From: BNXB01 sp031556375
Lineage (GTDB): Bacteria > Bacteroidota > Bacteroidia > Bacteroidales > Azobacteroidaceae
Length of the DNA: 64,000 bases
Direction of reading: 5' to 3'
Assembly: GCA_031556375.1 (NCBI GenBank)
Contig: JAVBTA010000011.1
Location: forward strand, 133,312 to 197,311
Below, piece by piece: positions 8,905 through 18,538 of the stretch. The notes beneath the pieces were generated by a model. The model was given only the letters and a program-made list of their open reading frames with translations, did not search any database and was not told where the DNA came from. A program made the translations under genes and the position numbers. Numbering within the stretch: position 1 is the first letter of the stretch; the number at the start of each line of letters is the position of its first letter.

Positions 8905-10323
8905 CTATTTATTTTTTTGATTTTCGGACTCTTCCGATTCACTATCATCAAAGAGATCTTTTCCCACGTTATCAATTGTCTTTCCAATACCTTCCTTTAT
9001 TCTATCAAAAAACCCTGGTCTACGTCCTTTATTGTTATCACCGGCATTCGGATTAGGCCTGTCTGAGCCTGAAGAAGAGTACCCTGTACCAGGCATTGTA
9101 CGTGTCCCTCTGTTTTTTTGTGTATCTCCTGTTTTAGGGCCACCAAACTCCTGATCGCCAAATATAGGAATTTGTCCGTTTGATTCTACAATCGGTGCCG
9201 GTGCCGCGCAATTTTCTTTTCCCAGGCATAATAAACCGACAACAGCAGAATTTGAATTATCATTTGCCCAATCCACCGCTTGATTTACAAGAGATTTCTT
9301 TACTGCGGCCAAACGGACTTCCAAACCTGATTTTTTACGTAAAGCATCCGCAATTCTCTTTAAGTTAGAACCTCCTCCTGTTATGATAATTCCGGCTCCA
9401 AGGACATCTTCAAATCCGGAAATTTTAATCTGTTCCAGTACATTGGCCAGGATTTCATCTAAACGGGCCTCAATAACGGCATTCAAATCATTAATTTTAA
9501 TCTGAGGATGCTCTTCTATCTTAACCTGATCATCCAATTCCACAACTGCACTTCCCCAGTTCACTTTCAGATTTTCGGCTTCATTTTCCAGGATATTCAT
9601 CGTGGAAATATCTTTTGTAATCACATTTCCGCCAAGAGGAATGGCTACCAAATGTTTCAAAAACGAATTCTTATATACCGACACGTATGTTACTCCGGCT
9701 CCGAATTCGACCAGGGCACAGCCAAGCTCCTTCTCTCGCTCAATAAGAACAGCTTCGGCCGAAGCCACCGGAATAGTAAAATATCCGGCGATCTCTGTCT
9801 TAGCCTTTTGTTCTATACTGACTTTCAGATTATTTTTAATGGAGGGTCTGCCTAAAATCAATTTATAACGAGCCTCTATCTTTTTACATTCCAATCCTTT
9901 AGGCTCCACTGTCAGGTGACCGTCAAGATAATATTCCGGAGATAATATCTCGATAACTTCGTACAATTCCGGATCGTATGCACTACATTCTTTTGACATG
10001 GCAAGCAGGTCGGACTCACTTACAATTCCATCGACCTGGCGAAATGCACTGTAAAGCTCCATATGAATAGATTGTCCACCAACCCCGACATATACCTTTT
10101 CTATTTTAGGACTCAGTTTATTATTCATTCTGGAAATGAGCAGACCCACTTTTGCCCCTGTATCTTCTACATTATATACGTAACCTTTACGCATACACAA
10201 GCCTGAGTCTATCTTTTCAGATGCAACCACCGAAAGGAGTCCCTGTTCATTTTTCTTTCCGACCATCGCAATCATCTTGGAAGTTCCAAGATCCAATGCT
10301 GCAATAAATTCCGATTGTGCCAT
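8905..10323 (-). CDS. ftsA: Cell division protein FtsA
   Basis: A 472-residue actin-like ATPase that tethers FtsZ to the membrane. The phosphate-1 motif ALDLGTSK is near residues 9-16. The SHS2/1C subdomain follows at about 85-170, and the second phosphate/adenosine motif GIIITGGGSNL is near residue 320. A Gly/Asn/Arg-rich linker precedes a C-terminal amphipathic helix (PGFFDRIKEGIGKTIDNV), the membrane-targeting sequence, which here is followed by an acidic tail rather than ending the protein. It lies 6 bp after ftsQ. Confidence 0.97.
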   Translation of the reverse strand: MAQSEFIAALDLGTSKMIAMVGKKNEQGLLSVVASEKIDSGLCMRKGYVYNVEDTGAKVGLLISRMNNKLSPKIEKVYVGVGGQSIHMELYSAFRQVDGIVSESDLLAMSKECSAYDPELYEVIEILSPEYYLDGHLTVEPKGLECKKIEARYKLILGRPSIKNNLKVSIEQKAKTEIAGYFTIPVASAEAVLIEREKELGCALVEFGAGVTYVSVYKNSFLKHLVAIPLGGNVITKDISTMNILENEAENLKVNWGSAVVELDDQVKIEEHPQIKINDLNAVIEARLDEILANVLEQIKISGFEDVLGAGIIITGGGSNLKRIADALRKKSGLEVRLAAVKKSLVNQAVDWANDNSNSAVVGLLCLGKENCAAPAPIVESNGQIPIFGDQEFGGPKTGDTQKNRGTRTMPGTGYSSSGSDRPNPNAGDNNKGRRPGFFDRIKEGIGKTIDNVGKDLFDDSESEESENQKNK

Positions 10324-10329
10324 AATTTC

Positions 10330-11079
10330 TCAATTGAGATTATTGTTTCTTCTTGTGCAAACCACTTGATTCTTAAATTTGAGGTTGATTACAGAATATC
10401 TGTTCCAACCAATCTCGTTCAAACCTTTATCGTAAAAAACCCTGAGTTTTTCCAGGTTTTCTTTATAATTATCCAATTTTCCGAGTACTATTTGATGATT
10501 TCCAACCCGTGGAGTTAATTCTACGTCCTGATTTGAGGCAATATAAATCTGTTCAATTTGTGCATCCCAAAACTTATTATCGTGCAAAAACAATGCAAAT
10601 TCATATAATTTGGTCGAAGCAAACTCTTTAGGTATGTATCCTGTCGCCACAGGGACATATGCAGAGAAAACCGAAGTCGGCAACGGCATAATTTCACCTT
10701 CACTATCGACGTAGAAATTCCCCTCTGTGGAAAATACCCGCAAGATAGGTATTTTTTGTGAGATCTCTACCCTGATATTTCCTCCTGGTGTCTTATAGCA
10801 TTCTGCTTTTTTTACCAGTTTATTCTCTTCTAACTTATTTTCAATCGCTTCTGTGTTAATTTCAGCCATCTTTTTACCTATTGGACTCAGTCCTGCGTTA
10901 CGAAGCATCACTGCAACTTCTTTACTATCGACAAAATGCCGGTCTAAAGTATCTTTCACAATCACTTCCAGGTTATTGCACACACCGGTTCCCGTGTTCG
11001 GATTTAACACAAAAACGGCAAGAAAGATATATATCAACAATATCAATGCCAAAGATATAAGTGCAATTTTCTTTATCAT
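10330..11079 (-). CDS. ftsQ: Cell division protein FtsQ/DivIB
   Basis: A 249-residue bitopic division protein. A single membrane helix lies at about residues 5-26. A periplasmic POTRA domain follows (about 35-115; segment VKDTLDRHFVDSKEV), then the beta domain. It would connect the FtsA/FtsZ ring to the FtsL-FtsI-FtsW septal synthase. Sequence is weakly conserved, so the call also rests on position: between murC (8-bp gap) and ftsA (6-bp gap), the usual ftsQ slot in Bacteroidota dcw clusters. Confidence 0.9.
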   Translation of the reverse strand: MIKKIALISLALILLIYIFLAVFVLNPNTGTGVCNNLEVIVKDTLDRHFVDSKEVAVMLRNAGLSPIGKKMAEINTEAIENKLEENKLVKKAECYKTPGGNIRVEISQKIPILRVFSTEGNFYVDSEGEIMPLPTSVFSAYVPVATGYIPKEFASTKLYEFALFLHDNKFWDAQIEQIYIASNQDVELTPRVGNHQIVLGKLDNYKENLEKLRVFYDKGLNEIGWNRYSVINLKFKNQVVCTRRNNNLN

Positions 11080-11087
11080 GATCTTAT

Positions 11088-12476
11088 TTATTTCAAATCA
11101 TTTTGAGACAATAAACTTTTTACCGGTTCGACCAACAATTCTATATCTCCGGCTCCGGCCATGAGTACCAGTTCATATTTTCCTTTTGATACGACATCCA
11201 ACAATTCTTTTTTGCTGCATAACTGCTTTTCCGGACTTGTTACCAGCTCTAAAATCATACCGGAACTTACTCCAGGGATAGGTTCTTCACGGGCAGGATA
11301 AATATCGATCAGGATTACTTCATCTGATAGAGACAACGCAGAGGCAAATCCCTTGTAAAAATCTTTTGTCCGGGAATACAAGTGTGGTTGAAAAACAGTA
11401 GTAAGCTTTCTTTCCTGATATAATTCCTTAACCGAACGTATACTAGCCTCGAGTTCTTCAGGATGGTGAGCATAATCATCTATCAGAACTATTTTATCAG
11501 TTTTCAGATGAAAATCGAAGCGGCGTTTAGCTCCACTAAAAGATGCCATTGCCGTACGTAATTCGTCAGGAGTTGCTCCACTCAGCCATGCAATAGCCAT
11601 TGCAGCAACAGCATTCTCTATGTTTATCCTTACCGGTACTCCAAGATTGACATTCTCTACGATTTCTTTAGGTGTTACAAAATCGAATACAATTTCGCCA
11701 TTACCTACACGAATATTTTTCGCATAGAAATCAGAAGAAGATTCTCCCGAATATCTGTATAATTTAACTCCGCTTTTCAGTTTAGGTTCAATATCTACCT
11801 GTTCATGCATCAATAACACCCCATTTTCCTGAATTAATGAAGTAAAATGTATAAAACTCTCACGATAAGCCTCTTCTGTGCCGTAAATATCCAGGTGATC
11901 AGGAGCTACTGAGGTAATCACTGCCATATAAGGGTGCAGCCAGTGGAAGGAGCGATCGTATTCATCGGCCTCAATCACAGTCAGATCACTTTTTTCCGAC
12001 AACAATAAATTACTATCGTAGTTTTTTAATATACCGCCTAAAAATGCGTTACAATCAACATGGGACTGTTTTAACAAGTGCGCTATCATAGAAGAGGTTG
12101 TAGTCTTCCCATGGGTTCCAGCCACACAAATTCCCCGGTTTAGCTTTGTAATTTCGCCCAATATCTGAGCCCGTTTCATAACTTCAAAACCGTTTTCACG
12201 AAACCAAACTAATTCGGAATGATCACTTGGAACAGCAGGGGTATAGACTACGAGAGTTGTATCTTTGTCTTTGCAATAATCAGGAATCAGGTTTATATTA
12301 TCTTCATAGTGGACTTCCGCACCTTCCGCGTTAAGTTGCTTTGTCAGGAAAGATTCCGTGCGGTCATAACCTCCTACTGCCTTTCCTTTTGACAGAAAAT
12401 AACGTACCAGGTTACTCATGCCGATACCACCAGCACCAATGAAATATAATGACTTTATATTGTTTAAATTTTTCAT
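11088..12476 (-). CDS. murC: UDP-N-acetylmuramate--L-alanine ligase MurC
   Basis: A 462-residue Mur ligase that adds L-Ala to UDP-MurNAc with ATP. A Rossmann-type N-terminus (GAGGIGMSNL) is followed by the Mur-ligase P-loop GTHGKTT at 120-126, the motif VIEADEYDRSF in the central domain, and the C-terminal DDYAHHPEE segment diagnostic of MurC. It follows murG after an unusually wide 99-bp gap that is occupied by a dispersed hairpin repeat. Confidence 0.98.
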   Translation of the reverse strand: MKNLNNIKSLYFIGAGGIGMSNLVRYFLSKGKAVGGYDRTESFLTKQLNAEGAEVHYEDNINLIPDYCKDKDTTLVVYTPAVPSDHSELVWFRENGFEVMKRAQILGEITKLNRGICVAGTHGKTTTSSMIAHLLKQSHVDCNAFLGGILKNYDSNLLLSEKSDLTVIEADEYDRSFHWLHPYMAVITSVAPDHLDIYGTEEAYRESFIHFTSLIQENGVLLMHEQVDIEPKLKSGVKLYRYSGESSSDFYAKNIRVGNGEIVFDFVTPKEIVENVNLGVPVRINIENAVAAMAIAWLSGATPDELRTAMASFSGAKRRFDFHLKTDKIVLIDDYAHHPEELEASIRSVKELYQERKLTTVFQPHLYSRTKDFYKGFASALSLSDEVILIDIYPAREEPIPGVSSGMILELVTSPEKQLCSKKELLDVVSKGKYELVLMAGAGDIELLVEPVKSLLSQNDLK

Positions 12477-12529
12477 TATTTTTGTTTTATATAAACATTC
12501 CGTATTGGGAAAACAACATATCCGGTATC

Positions 12530-12600
12530 ACCACCACACGGAGGTTAACACCCCCGCCTACTGAGATAACATCGCTCACGCGATGGGAGCTGATGCCTCC
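12530..12600 (-). repeat. Dispersed hairpin repeat, copy A, overlapping the murG 3' end
   Basis: Read on the minus strand this copy begins GCATCAGC, then CATCGC-GTGA-GCGATG (12585-12570, a perfect 6-bp stem), then GTAGGCGG and CGGGGGT-GTTA-ACCTCCG (12556-12539, 7 pairs with one G-T wobble). It matches the copy at 24945-25090 in order and spacing. The murG stop codon TGA lies inside the GTGA loop, so the last six codons of murG (ASAPIA) come from the repeat. Confidence 0.8.
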
Positions 12601-13685
12601 ACAATATTGGCGATTTCATCCACAATATGGCTCGCCGCATTGGGCAACGCCATTTTTTTTATATTTGTACTCAATAAAATCTGTTTTGCTTCATCTTTCA
12701 TTAAATTTTGAAGCAATGGAATCAATTCTAATATAGCCTGGTTATCTTTTACCATTATTGCAGCCTCTTTATTTACAAGAGCCATCGCATTTTTTGTCTG
12801 GTGATCTTCCGACACATTCGGTGAAGGCACCAGAATTACAGGTTTTCCTATAATGCAAAACTCAGAAATAGAGCCGGCTCCTGCCCTGGAGACAATAACA
12901 TCAGCAACTGAATATGCCAGATCCATGCGAGAAATAAAATCCGTTAAATGTAACGGCAGACCTTTTTTATCTTTGATGCTACTAAGAGCTTCTTCATAAT
13001 AAAATTTACCCGTTTGCCAGATGTATTGAACATCGCCTTCTTCAATCAAGTTTAAACATTTCATCATGCTCTGGTTGAGGGTCCGGGCTCCTAAACTTCC
13101 TCCCAGTATTAAAACCGTCTTTTTATCCGGATCTAATTTGAAATAACCGTAAGCTTCTTCTCTTCCTTCCGGAGTACACTTTAAATCCTGGCGAACAGGA
13201 TTCCCTGTCATTACAATCTTTTCCTTAGGGAAAAACTGTTCCATACCATCATATGCAACACATATTTTCGCGGCCTTTTTGGCCAACAACTTATTAGTAA
13301 CACCGGCATATGAGTTCTGTTCCTGTATCAATGTCGGAATCCCCTGCCGGTTGGCCACTTTCAGAGTAGGACCACTGGCATATCCTCCGACTCCGATAGC
13401 TATATCCGGCGCAAAACTGCGGATTGTCTTCTTAGCTAACGATAAACTTTTGTAAAGTTTGAACAGAACACTTATATTTTTAAACAGGTTTTTACGATCA
13501 AATCCGGCAACGGGAAGTCCTACAATATTATAACCAGCAGCAGGAACACGTTGCATCTCCATACGGTTCTCCGCTCCCACAAACAATATTTCGGCTTCCG
13601 GAAATCTTATTTTTATCTCATTTGCTATGGAAATAGCGGGAAAAATATGACCGCCGGTTCCTCCTCCACTGATAATCGCTTTCAT
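12576..13685 (-). CDS. murG: UDP-GlcNAc transferase MurG (lipid II synthase)
   Basis: A 369-residue GT-B glycosyltransferase that adds GlcNAc to lipid I at the inner membrane. The N-terminal glycine loop GGGTGGHIFPA is at residues 7-17, a second GGYASGP loop near 102-108, and the UDP-binding C-terminal segment SRAGAGSISE near 267-276. Its ATG overlaps the ftsW stop by one base (TAATG). The final residues ASAPIA and the stop codon are encoded within a dispersed repeat, so the natural C-terminus has been rewritten by the repeat, probably without harm because it is distal to the catalytic domains. Confidence 0.97.
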   Translation of the reverse strand: MKAIISGGGTGGHIFPAISIANEIKIRFPEAEILFVGAENRMEMQRVPAAGYNIVGLPVAGFDRKNLFKNISVLFKLYKSLSLAKKTIRSFAPDIAIGVGGYASGPTLKVANRQGIPTLIQEQNSYAGVTNKLLAKKAAKICVAYDGMEQFFPKEKIVMTGNPVRQDLKCTPEGREEAYGYFKLDPDKKTVLILGGSLGARTLNQSMMKCLNLIEEGDVQYIWQTGKFYYEEALSSIKDKKGLPLHLTDFISRMDLAYSVADVIVSRAGAGSISEFCIIGKPVILVPSPNVSEDHQTKNAMALVNKEAAIMVKDNQAILELIPLLQNLMKDEAKQILLSTNIKKMALPNAASHIVDEIANIVEASAPIA

Positions 13686-14938
13686 TAGAATTCTCCTGCA
13701 TTAATATTTTCTTCTTCAAAAGCCGCTTCATTGGCTTCTCTCTTTTCTTCTTCAGATTCGAGAGCAATAGCTACCTCTCTCTGAACACCCTTAGGGTTTT
13801 CAAAACGACTCACACTGAGTATGATACCAACATAAACACAAGTGATAAGCGTCGATGTCCCCCCCCGGCTGATCAATGGCAAAGGTTGCCCTGTAACCGG
13901 TATCAAATTGACCGCAACCGCCATATTTGCCAGAGCCTGGGAAACAATAATCAGTGCGGAACCAATAACCAGATACTTCGGAAAGATCTTTTCACACCGG
14001 TTAGCGATAATTCCCGCCCTGATAAAGAAAATCACATAGAGCAACATGACAAATATTCCTCCAATAATCCCCATTTCTTCTATGATGATGGCAAATATAA
14101 AATCAGAATAGGCCTGAGGCAGAAAATCCCTTTCCAGACTATTTCCCGGCATCTTTCCAAATACACCACCCCTGGTGATCGCTATCTTAGAATGACTTAC
14201 CTGATAATTATCATCGCTAAATGCAATGGCCGGATCAGTTATATCTTTTTTATCATGATTAAAGTCCTTGATCCGCTCTTTCCAGGTAACTCCACGGGGA
14301 AATACTTTATTGATAGTATCCGCTGGTACAAAAATGAGAAAACTGACAAACATAACCAATCCTATTACCAGAACACCAGCCAATTGAAGCATTCTTTTCC
14401 ACGGTATCTGTCCGATAAACATCATAATAGACACAATGACAAACAAAAGAGCCGCTGTGGAGAAATTATCCAACAAAATAATTGCACAGGTCGGGATGGC
14501 AAATCCTATGATCCACCAAAACCGATTGTCTTTCTTGTCCCCTAGCTTATATTTGCTTAAAATAAATGCAGTAAAGGCTATCAAAGACAATTTCGCTAAT
14601 TCCGAAGGTTGAAAAGAAATACCACCAATAGATAACCAGCGATCGGCTCCATTAACCGAATTTCCCATAACTTTTGTTACAGCCAGCAATGCCCAGGCAA
14701 CCGGTACCATCAATGCCAATACCGAGAAGAAACGGGGCTTGATGCTATGCGCCATCAATACCACCGCTGTTCCCACCAGCAAAAACATGGTATGGCGACC
14801 GATCGGTTCCCAGTAATTTACACGATAAGTAAGCGTACTACTCGCACTGTAGACCTCGACAATCGAAATCAAACACAGGAACATGAAAATCATCCATATT
14901 ACCCGGTCTCCTCTGAATATTTTGTTAATAAAATCCAT
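13685..14938 (-). CDS. ftsW: Septal peptidoglycan glycosyltransferase FtsW (SEDS family)
   Basis: A 417-residue SEDS-family polytopic membrane protein with about ten hydrophobic helices. Family landmarks are NGADRWLSIGGISFQPSEL (about 93-111), the PQAYSDFIFAIIIEEMG segment that includes the SEDS catalytic region, and GQPLPLISRGGTS near the C-terminus. It polymerises glycan strands at the septum together with FtsI. A cytoplasmic Glu/Ala-rich tail ends the protein. A run of eight G bases encodes part of SRGGTS. The 45-bp gap to murD contains a CGTGCGTCA fragment resembling the dispersed repeat. Confidence 0.96.
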   Translation of the reverse strand: MDFINKIFRGDRVIWMIFMFLCLISIVEVYSASSTLTYRVNYWEPIGRHTMFLLVGTAVVLMAHSIKPRFFSVLALMVPVAWALLAVTKVMGNSVNGADRWLSIGGISFQPSELAKLSLIAFTAFILSKYKLGDKKDNRFWWIIGFAIPTCAIILLDNFSTAALLFVIVSIMMFIGQIPWKRMLQLAGVLVIGLVMFVSFLIFVPADTINKVFPRGVTWKERIKDFNHDKKDITDPAIAFSDDNYQVSHSKIAITRGGVFGKMPGNSLERDFLPQAYSDFIFAIIIEEMGIIGGIFVMLLYVIFFIRAGIIANRCEKIFPKYLVIGSALIIVSQALANMAVAVNLIPVTGQPLPLISRGGTSTLITCVYVGIILSVSRFENPKGVQREVAIALESEEEKREANEAAFEEENINAGEF

Positions 14939-14983
14939 AATTTACGTTTTACTTAATTGTCGTGCGTCACTTATGCATATTTA

Positions 14984-16318
14984 TTAAAGTCTTCTAACAT
15001 AATCTTTAAACTGCTTTCCTCTGTCCTCATAATTTTTGAACAGATCGAAGCTTGCACAACAGGGTGACAAAAGCACTGTATCTCCTTTTTGAGCCAACTC
15101 ATAAGCTTGTGAAACGGCTTCCTGCATGGAACGGGCATCGACAATAGTGTCAATCTTTCCGTCAAAAAAAGCATGCAATGGAGCGTTATCGACTCCCAGG
15201 AAGATCAACGCACGACATTTTTCTTTAACTAATTCCCCTATTTCCGAATAGTCATTTCCTTTATCTGTTCCTCCCAGGATAAGCACAACTTTTGTTTTCA
15301 TGCTCTGCAGGGCATACCAACAAGAATTGACATTCGTTGCTTTCGAATCGTTGATATATTCTACTCCTCCCACTTTTGCTACTTTCTCCAGGCGGTGCTC
15401 CACTCCCTGAAAATTACTCAACGACTTACGGATATCTTCATTCTTGATATCAAGTAATTTTGACGATATCGCTGCCGCAAGAGAATTATACAAATTATGT
15501 GTTCCTGTTAATGCTACCAAATCTTCTTCCATATCAAAATCCCCATTTGATGTTTTTATAAATATCTGATTATTGTCAACATATCCTGCCAGTCCGTCTT
15601 TTTTCTCTTTTGCAAAAGGGTAAAGAGTGACCTTAGGATTTCTTTTCTTCATTTCTTCCGAAACAATCGGATCTTCATTCCAATAAATAAATGCATCCTT
15701 TTCTGTCTGATTCTGAATAATACGCATCTTAGAATCAACATAATTCTGCATCACATAATCATAACGATCCAGATGATCCGGAGTGATATTCAACAATACA
15801 GCAATATCTGCTTTGAAGTCATACATTCCATCCAACTGAAAACTACTTAATTCGATCACATAATAATCATAGTCTTTTTCAGCGACCTGCAAAGCAAAAC
15901 TGTCTCCCACATTGCCGGCCAACCCGACATTCAATCCGGCTTCTTTCAATATATGATAAGTCAACATTGTTGTTGTTGTCTTACCATTACTACCCGTTAT
16001 ACAAACTGTTTTTGCATTGGTATACCTTCCTGCAAATTCAATTTCTGAGATTACCGGAATATTTTTTTCTTTTATTTTTTTGATGATCGGAGCTTTATCT
16101 GGAATTCCAGGACTTTTGACCACCTCATCAGCATTCAGAATTAAAGACTCCGTGTGCGCACACGCCTCATACTTAATTCCATAATTATCCAATAGTTCCC
16201 TATATTTGGGCTTAATATCGGAAGCATCTGAGACAAAGACATCAAATCCCTGTTTCTTAGCTAATACAGCAGCACCCGCGCCACTTTCTCCGGCTCCTAA
16301 TACAACTATTCTTTCCAC
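14984..16318 (-). CDS. murD: UDP-MurNAc-L-alanine--D-glutamate ligase MurD
   Basis: A 444-residue Mur ligase. The N-terminal Rossmann loop VVLGAGESGAGAA is at residues 5-17, the P-loop GSNGKTTT at 109-116, and a C-terminal NDSKATN motif supports MurD. The frame is open further upstream (to 16585), but that extension lies inside mraY. The GTG at 16318, 2 bp after the mraY stop, gives the usual MurD length and N-terminus and is chosen. It adds D-Glu to UDP-MurNAc-L-Ala in the cytoplasm. Confidence 0.95.
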   Translation of the reverse strand: MERIVVLGAGESGAGAAVLAKKQGFDVFVSDASDIKPKYRELLDNYGIKYEACAHTESLILNADEVVKSPGIPDKAPIIKKIKEKNIPVISEIEFAGRYTNAKTVCITGSNGKTTTTMLTYHILKEAGLNVGLAGNVGDSFALQVAEKDYDYYVIELSSFQLDGMYDFKADIAVLLNITPDHLDRYDYVMQNYVDSKMRIIQNQTEKDAFIYWNEDPIVSEEMKKRNPKVTLYPFAKEKKDGLAGYVDNNQIFIKTSNGDFDMEEDLVALTGTHNLYNSLAAAISSKLLDIKNEDIRKSLSNFQGVEHRLEKVAKVGGVEYINDSKATNVNSCWYALQSMKTKVVLILGGTDKGNDYSEIGELVKEKCRALIFLGVDNAPLHAFFDGKIDTIVDARSMQEAVSQAYELAQKGDTVLLSPCCASFDLFKNYEDRGKQFKDYVRRL

Positions 16319-16320
16319 AA

Positions 16321-17577
16321 TTATCTCATCTTTAATGTAGCAATCGTTAAAACTGCCAAAACGATTCCGATCAACCAGAAACGAACAACAATCTTCGACT
16401 CCGGTACCGGACGAATCGGTTTTTGCAAAATCGCATCGATCCCTGCATTTCCCGCTTTTTGAAAATGGTGATGCAATGGGGTCATTTTGAATATCCTTTT
16501 CCCTACTCCTGTTTTTTTCTTTGTATACTTGAAATACGTTACCTGCATTATTACAGATAAACTTTCCAAGAAGAAAATTCCACATAAAATCGGAAGTAAA
16601 AGCTCCTTATGAATGATAATAGCAAATACGGCTATAATCCCTCCTAAAGTCAACGAGCCCGTATCTCCCATAAAAACCTGAGCCGGGTATGCATTATACC
16701 ACAAGAAACCGACTGTAGCCCCAATGAAAGCGGCAGCAAATATTACCAGCTCCTCACAGTGTGGTATATACATTATATTAAGGTAGGCCGCATATTCCAC
16801 GTGACTCGAAACATAGGCCAATATTCCTAAAGTAGCTCCAATAACTGCCGAATTCCCGGCGGCAAGACCATCCAGTCCATCTGTAAGATTGGCTCCGTTA
16901 GACACTGCCGTTACAATAAGAATTGTAATGATCACAAATATAATCCAGGTTACTGCCGTACGATGGTTAGTCATAAAAGAAGCCAAATCCCTGTAATCGA
17001 AATTATTATTCTTCATAAACGGGATTGTCGTCTGAGTAGACTTCACAGCAGGACTATGTACCACATCTGTGATCACATTATCTTTCCGTATTTCCACATT
17101 TTCGCGTATCATAACATCCGGACTCAGATAGAGAGTCAGACCAACAATCAATCCTAACCCAACTTGCCCAACAATTTTAGCCTTACCACTCAAACCTTCT
17201 TTATTCTTCTTGAAAACCTTGATGTAATCATCTACAAAACCGACTATTCCAAGCCATATCGTCGTGATAATCATCAGGATAATATAAATATTGTCCAAAC
17301 GGGCAAAAAGTAATACCGGAAGGAGGATTGAGATTATGATAATAATACCTCCCATCGTCGGAGTTCCTTTTTTCGACATTTGTCCTTCTACTCCCAAATC
17401 ACGGATAACTTCTCCAACCTGCTTCAGTTGAAGCATATCGATGATTTTTCGTCCAATAATAGTAGAGATCAACAATGCAAAAATAACCGCCATCGAAGAA
17501 CGGAAAGAAACATATTGAAACATCCCCGCCCCGGGAAAATCCAGCTTATTAAGATAATCAAAAAAATAGTATAGCAT
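16321..17577 (-). CDS. mraY: Phospho-MurNAc-pentapeptide transferase MraY
   Basis: A 418-residue polytopic enzyme that makes lipid I from UDP-MurNAc-pentapeptide and undecaprenyl phosphate. MraY signatures are visible: KGTPTMGG (about 70-77), GFVDDYIK, NLTDGLDGLA, FMGDTGSLTLGG and the TPLHHHFQ segment near the C-terminus. An inserted loop of about 60 residues after the VGLTLYLS helix is typical of Bacteroidota MraY. Normally it directly follows murE or murF in such clusters. Here it starts 13 bp after the DUF4435 gene of the inserted AAA/DUF4435 pair. Confidence 0.97.
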   Translation of the reverse strand: MLYYFFDYLNKLDFPGAGMFQYVSFRSSMAVIFALLISTIIGRKIIDMLQLKQVGEVIRDLGVEGQMSKKGTPTMGGIIIIISILLPVLLFARLDNIYIILMIITTIWLGIVGFVDDYIKVFKKNKEGLSGKAKIVGQVGLGLIVGLTLYLSPDVMIRENVEIRKDNVITDVVHSPAVKSTQTTIPFMKNNNFDYRDLASFMTNHRTAVTWIIFVIITILIVTAVSNGANLTDGLDGLAAGNSAVIGATLGILAYVSSHVEYAAYLNIMYIPHCEELVIFAAAFIGATVGFLWYNAYPAQVFMGDTGSLTLGGIIAVFAIIIHKELLLPILCGIFFLESLSVIMQVTYFKYTKKKTGVGKRIFKMTPLHHHFQKAGNAGIDAILQKPIRPVPESKIVVRFWLIGIVLAVLTIATLKMR

Positions 17578-17590
17578 ATCGATTTATTTT

Positions 17591-18529
17591 TCAGTTAAAA
17601 AAGAGTTGAATGTCATTCTTAATTCTATTTATTTCCGGATACTCATCAAAACAGATATTATCCTGAAGATTCAAAGACAGCTTTCTTCGTATTGAGAAAA
17701 AAGACTCTTTCTCTTCATCCGCCAGGGTATCGCCAATGTTACGTTCCAAGTGCATCTTTACTTTGTTCGCTATTTTCAGAATAACCTGTTCGAAAACATT
17801 ATGCCCTCTAAAATAGAGGTAGGCATTGTCTTTATTTATTCCGAATTTCAAATAATATTGTTTTATCTCTTCAAATTCCGATACCGGATACAATGCTTTC
17901 ACTCTGCTTAATTCAGGCTCTATCTTCGCTTTCAGGTTATCAATAATATCCTTGCCGCTATTTTTCAGATTCACAGGTTCTATGTTTAAAAAAGAACGGA
18001 ACAGCTTTTTGTTGAAAATATAATCTTTTTTTGAAACAGATAATAAATGATAAATAAACAACTCATACAAAGCCTGTGAATACCATTTCAAAAATACTTC
18101 AAAATCAAACAACCTGTTGTTCAGTCCGATTTTTTCGAAAGCCTTGTTAATTCCCTCCGGATAACACCAATGATTCTCAATAGAATATGTATATGTCTGA
18201 AATACAAAATTTTTAGTATCGATACTCTTCTCTCGCAAAAGATATCGGTAATCGCTATCAATACAAACAAAGAATTCTTTCGAGAGACACCCTAAGTCTT
18301 TGTATTTCAAACACATTGCACATCCGGTAGCTATCGCATTTTCACGGGTACGGGAAAAAGTGATAAAGTTGAATGTTTTATCCGGATGATAATATTCAAA
18401 TACTTTTTTCCAGAAAGATTCATCTGCTGCGGCTTCCACATGGACTGCCGCATCGTTTCGAAACATGATTGCCGTATTCTTATAGTACAATGCCAGTTCT
18501 TTATAATATATGTTTCTATCGTGAATCAT
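17591..18529 (-). CDS. DUF4435 TOPRIM-type protein, AriB-like putative defence effector
   Basis: A 312-residue protein of the DUF4435 family. TOPRIM-like acidic residues can be read: E32 and D36 in HVEAAADESFW, followed by a DxD pair D91/D93 in FFVCIDSDYRYL, and the DUF4435 signature SIENHW at 116-121. In the PARIS phage-defence system AriB has this domain and acts as a nuclease released by the AriA ATPase (reported to cleave tRNA). The gene lies 9 bp after an AAA ATPase gene, the same order as ariA-ariB, and 13 bp before mraY. There is no signal peptide, so it is cytoplasmic. Family assignment is good; the defence role is inferred, and other AAA-DUF4435 pairs remain uncharacterised. Confidence 0.75.
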   Translation of the reverse strand: MIHDRNIYYKELALYYKNTAIMFRNDAAVHVEAAADESFWKKVFEYYHPDKTFNFITFSRTRENAIATGCAMCLKYKDLGCLSKEFFVCIDSDYRYLLREKSIDTKNFVFQTYTYSIENHWCYPEGINKAFEKIGLNNRLFDFEVFLKWYSQALYELFIYHLLSVSKKDYIFNKKLFRSFLNIEPVNLKNSGKDIIDNLKAKIEPELSRVKALYPVSEFEEIKQYYLKFGINKDNAYLYFRGHNVFEQVILKIANKVKMHLERNIGDTLADEEKESFFSIRRKLSLNLQDNICFDEYPEINRIKNDIQLFFN

Positions 18530-18538
18530 TTTTCTGAA

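Noticed and set aside
13857..13866. Eight-base G run in ftsW as a phase-variation tract
   Set aside because: ftsW is expected to be essential, so on/off switching is unlikely, and the tract encodes conserved residues SRGGTS.
13886..14545. 219-codon open frame on the plus strand opposite ftsW
   Set aside because: Antisense to a certain gene, with no recognisable domain and a composition explained by the reverse of ftsW.
16319..16585. Upstream extension of the murD frame
   Set aside because: It runs through mraY in another frame and has no Mur ligase similarity; the GTG at 16318 gives the normal start.
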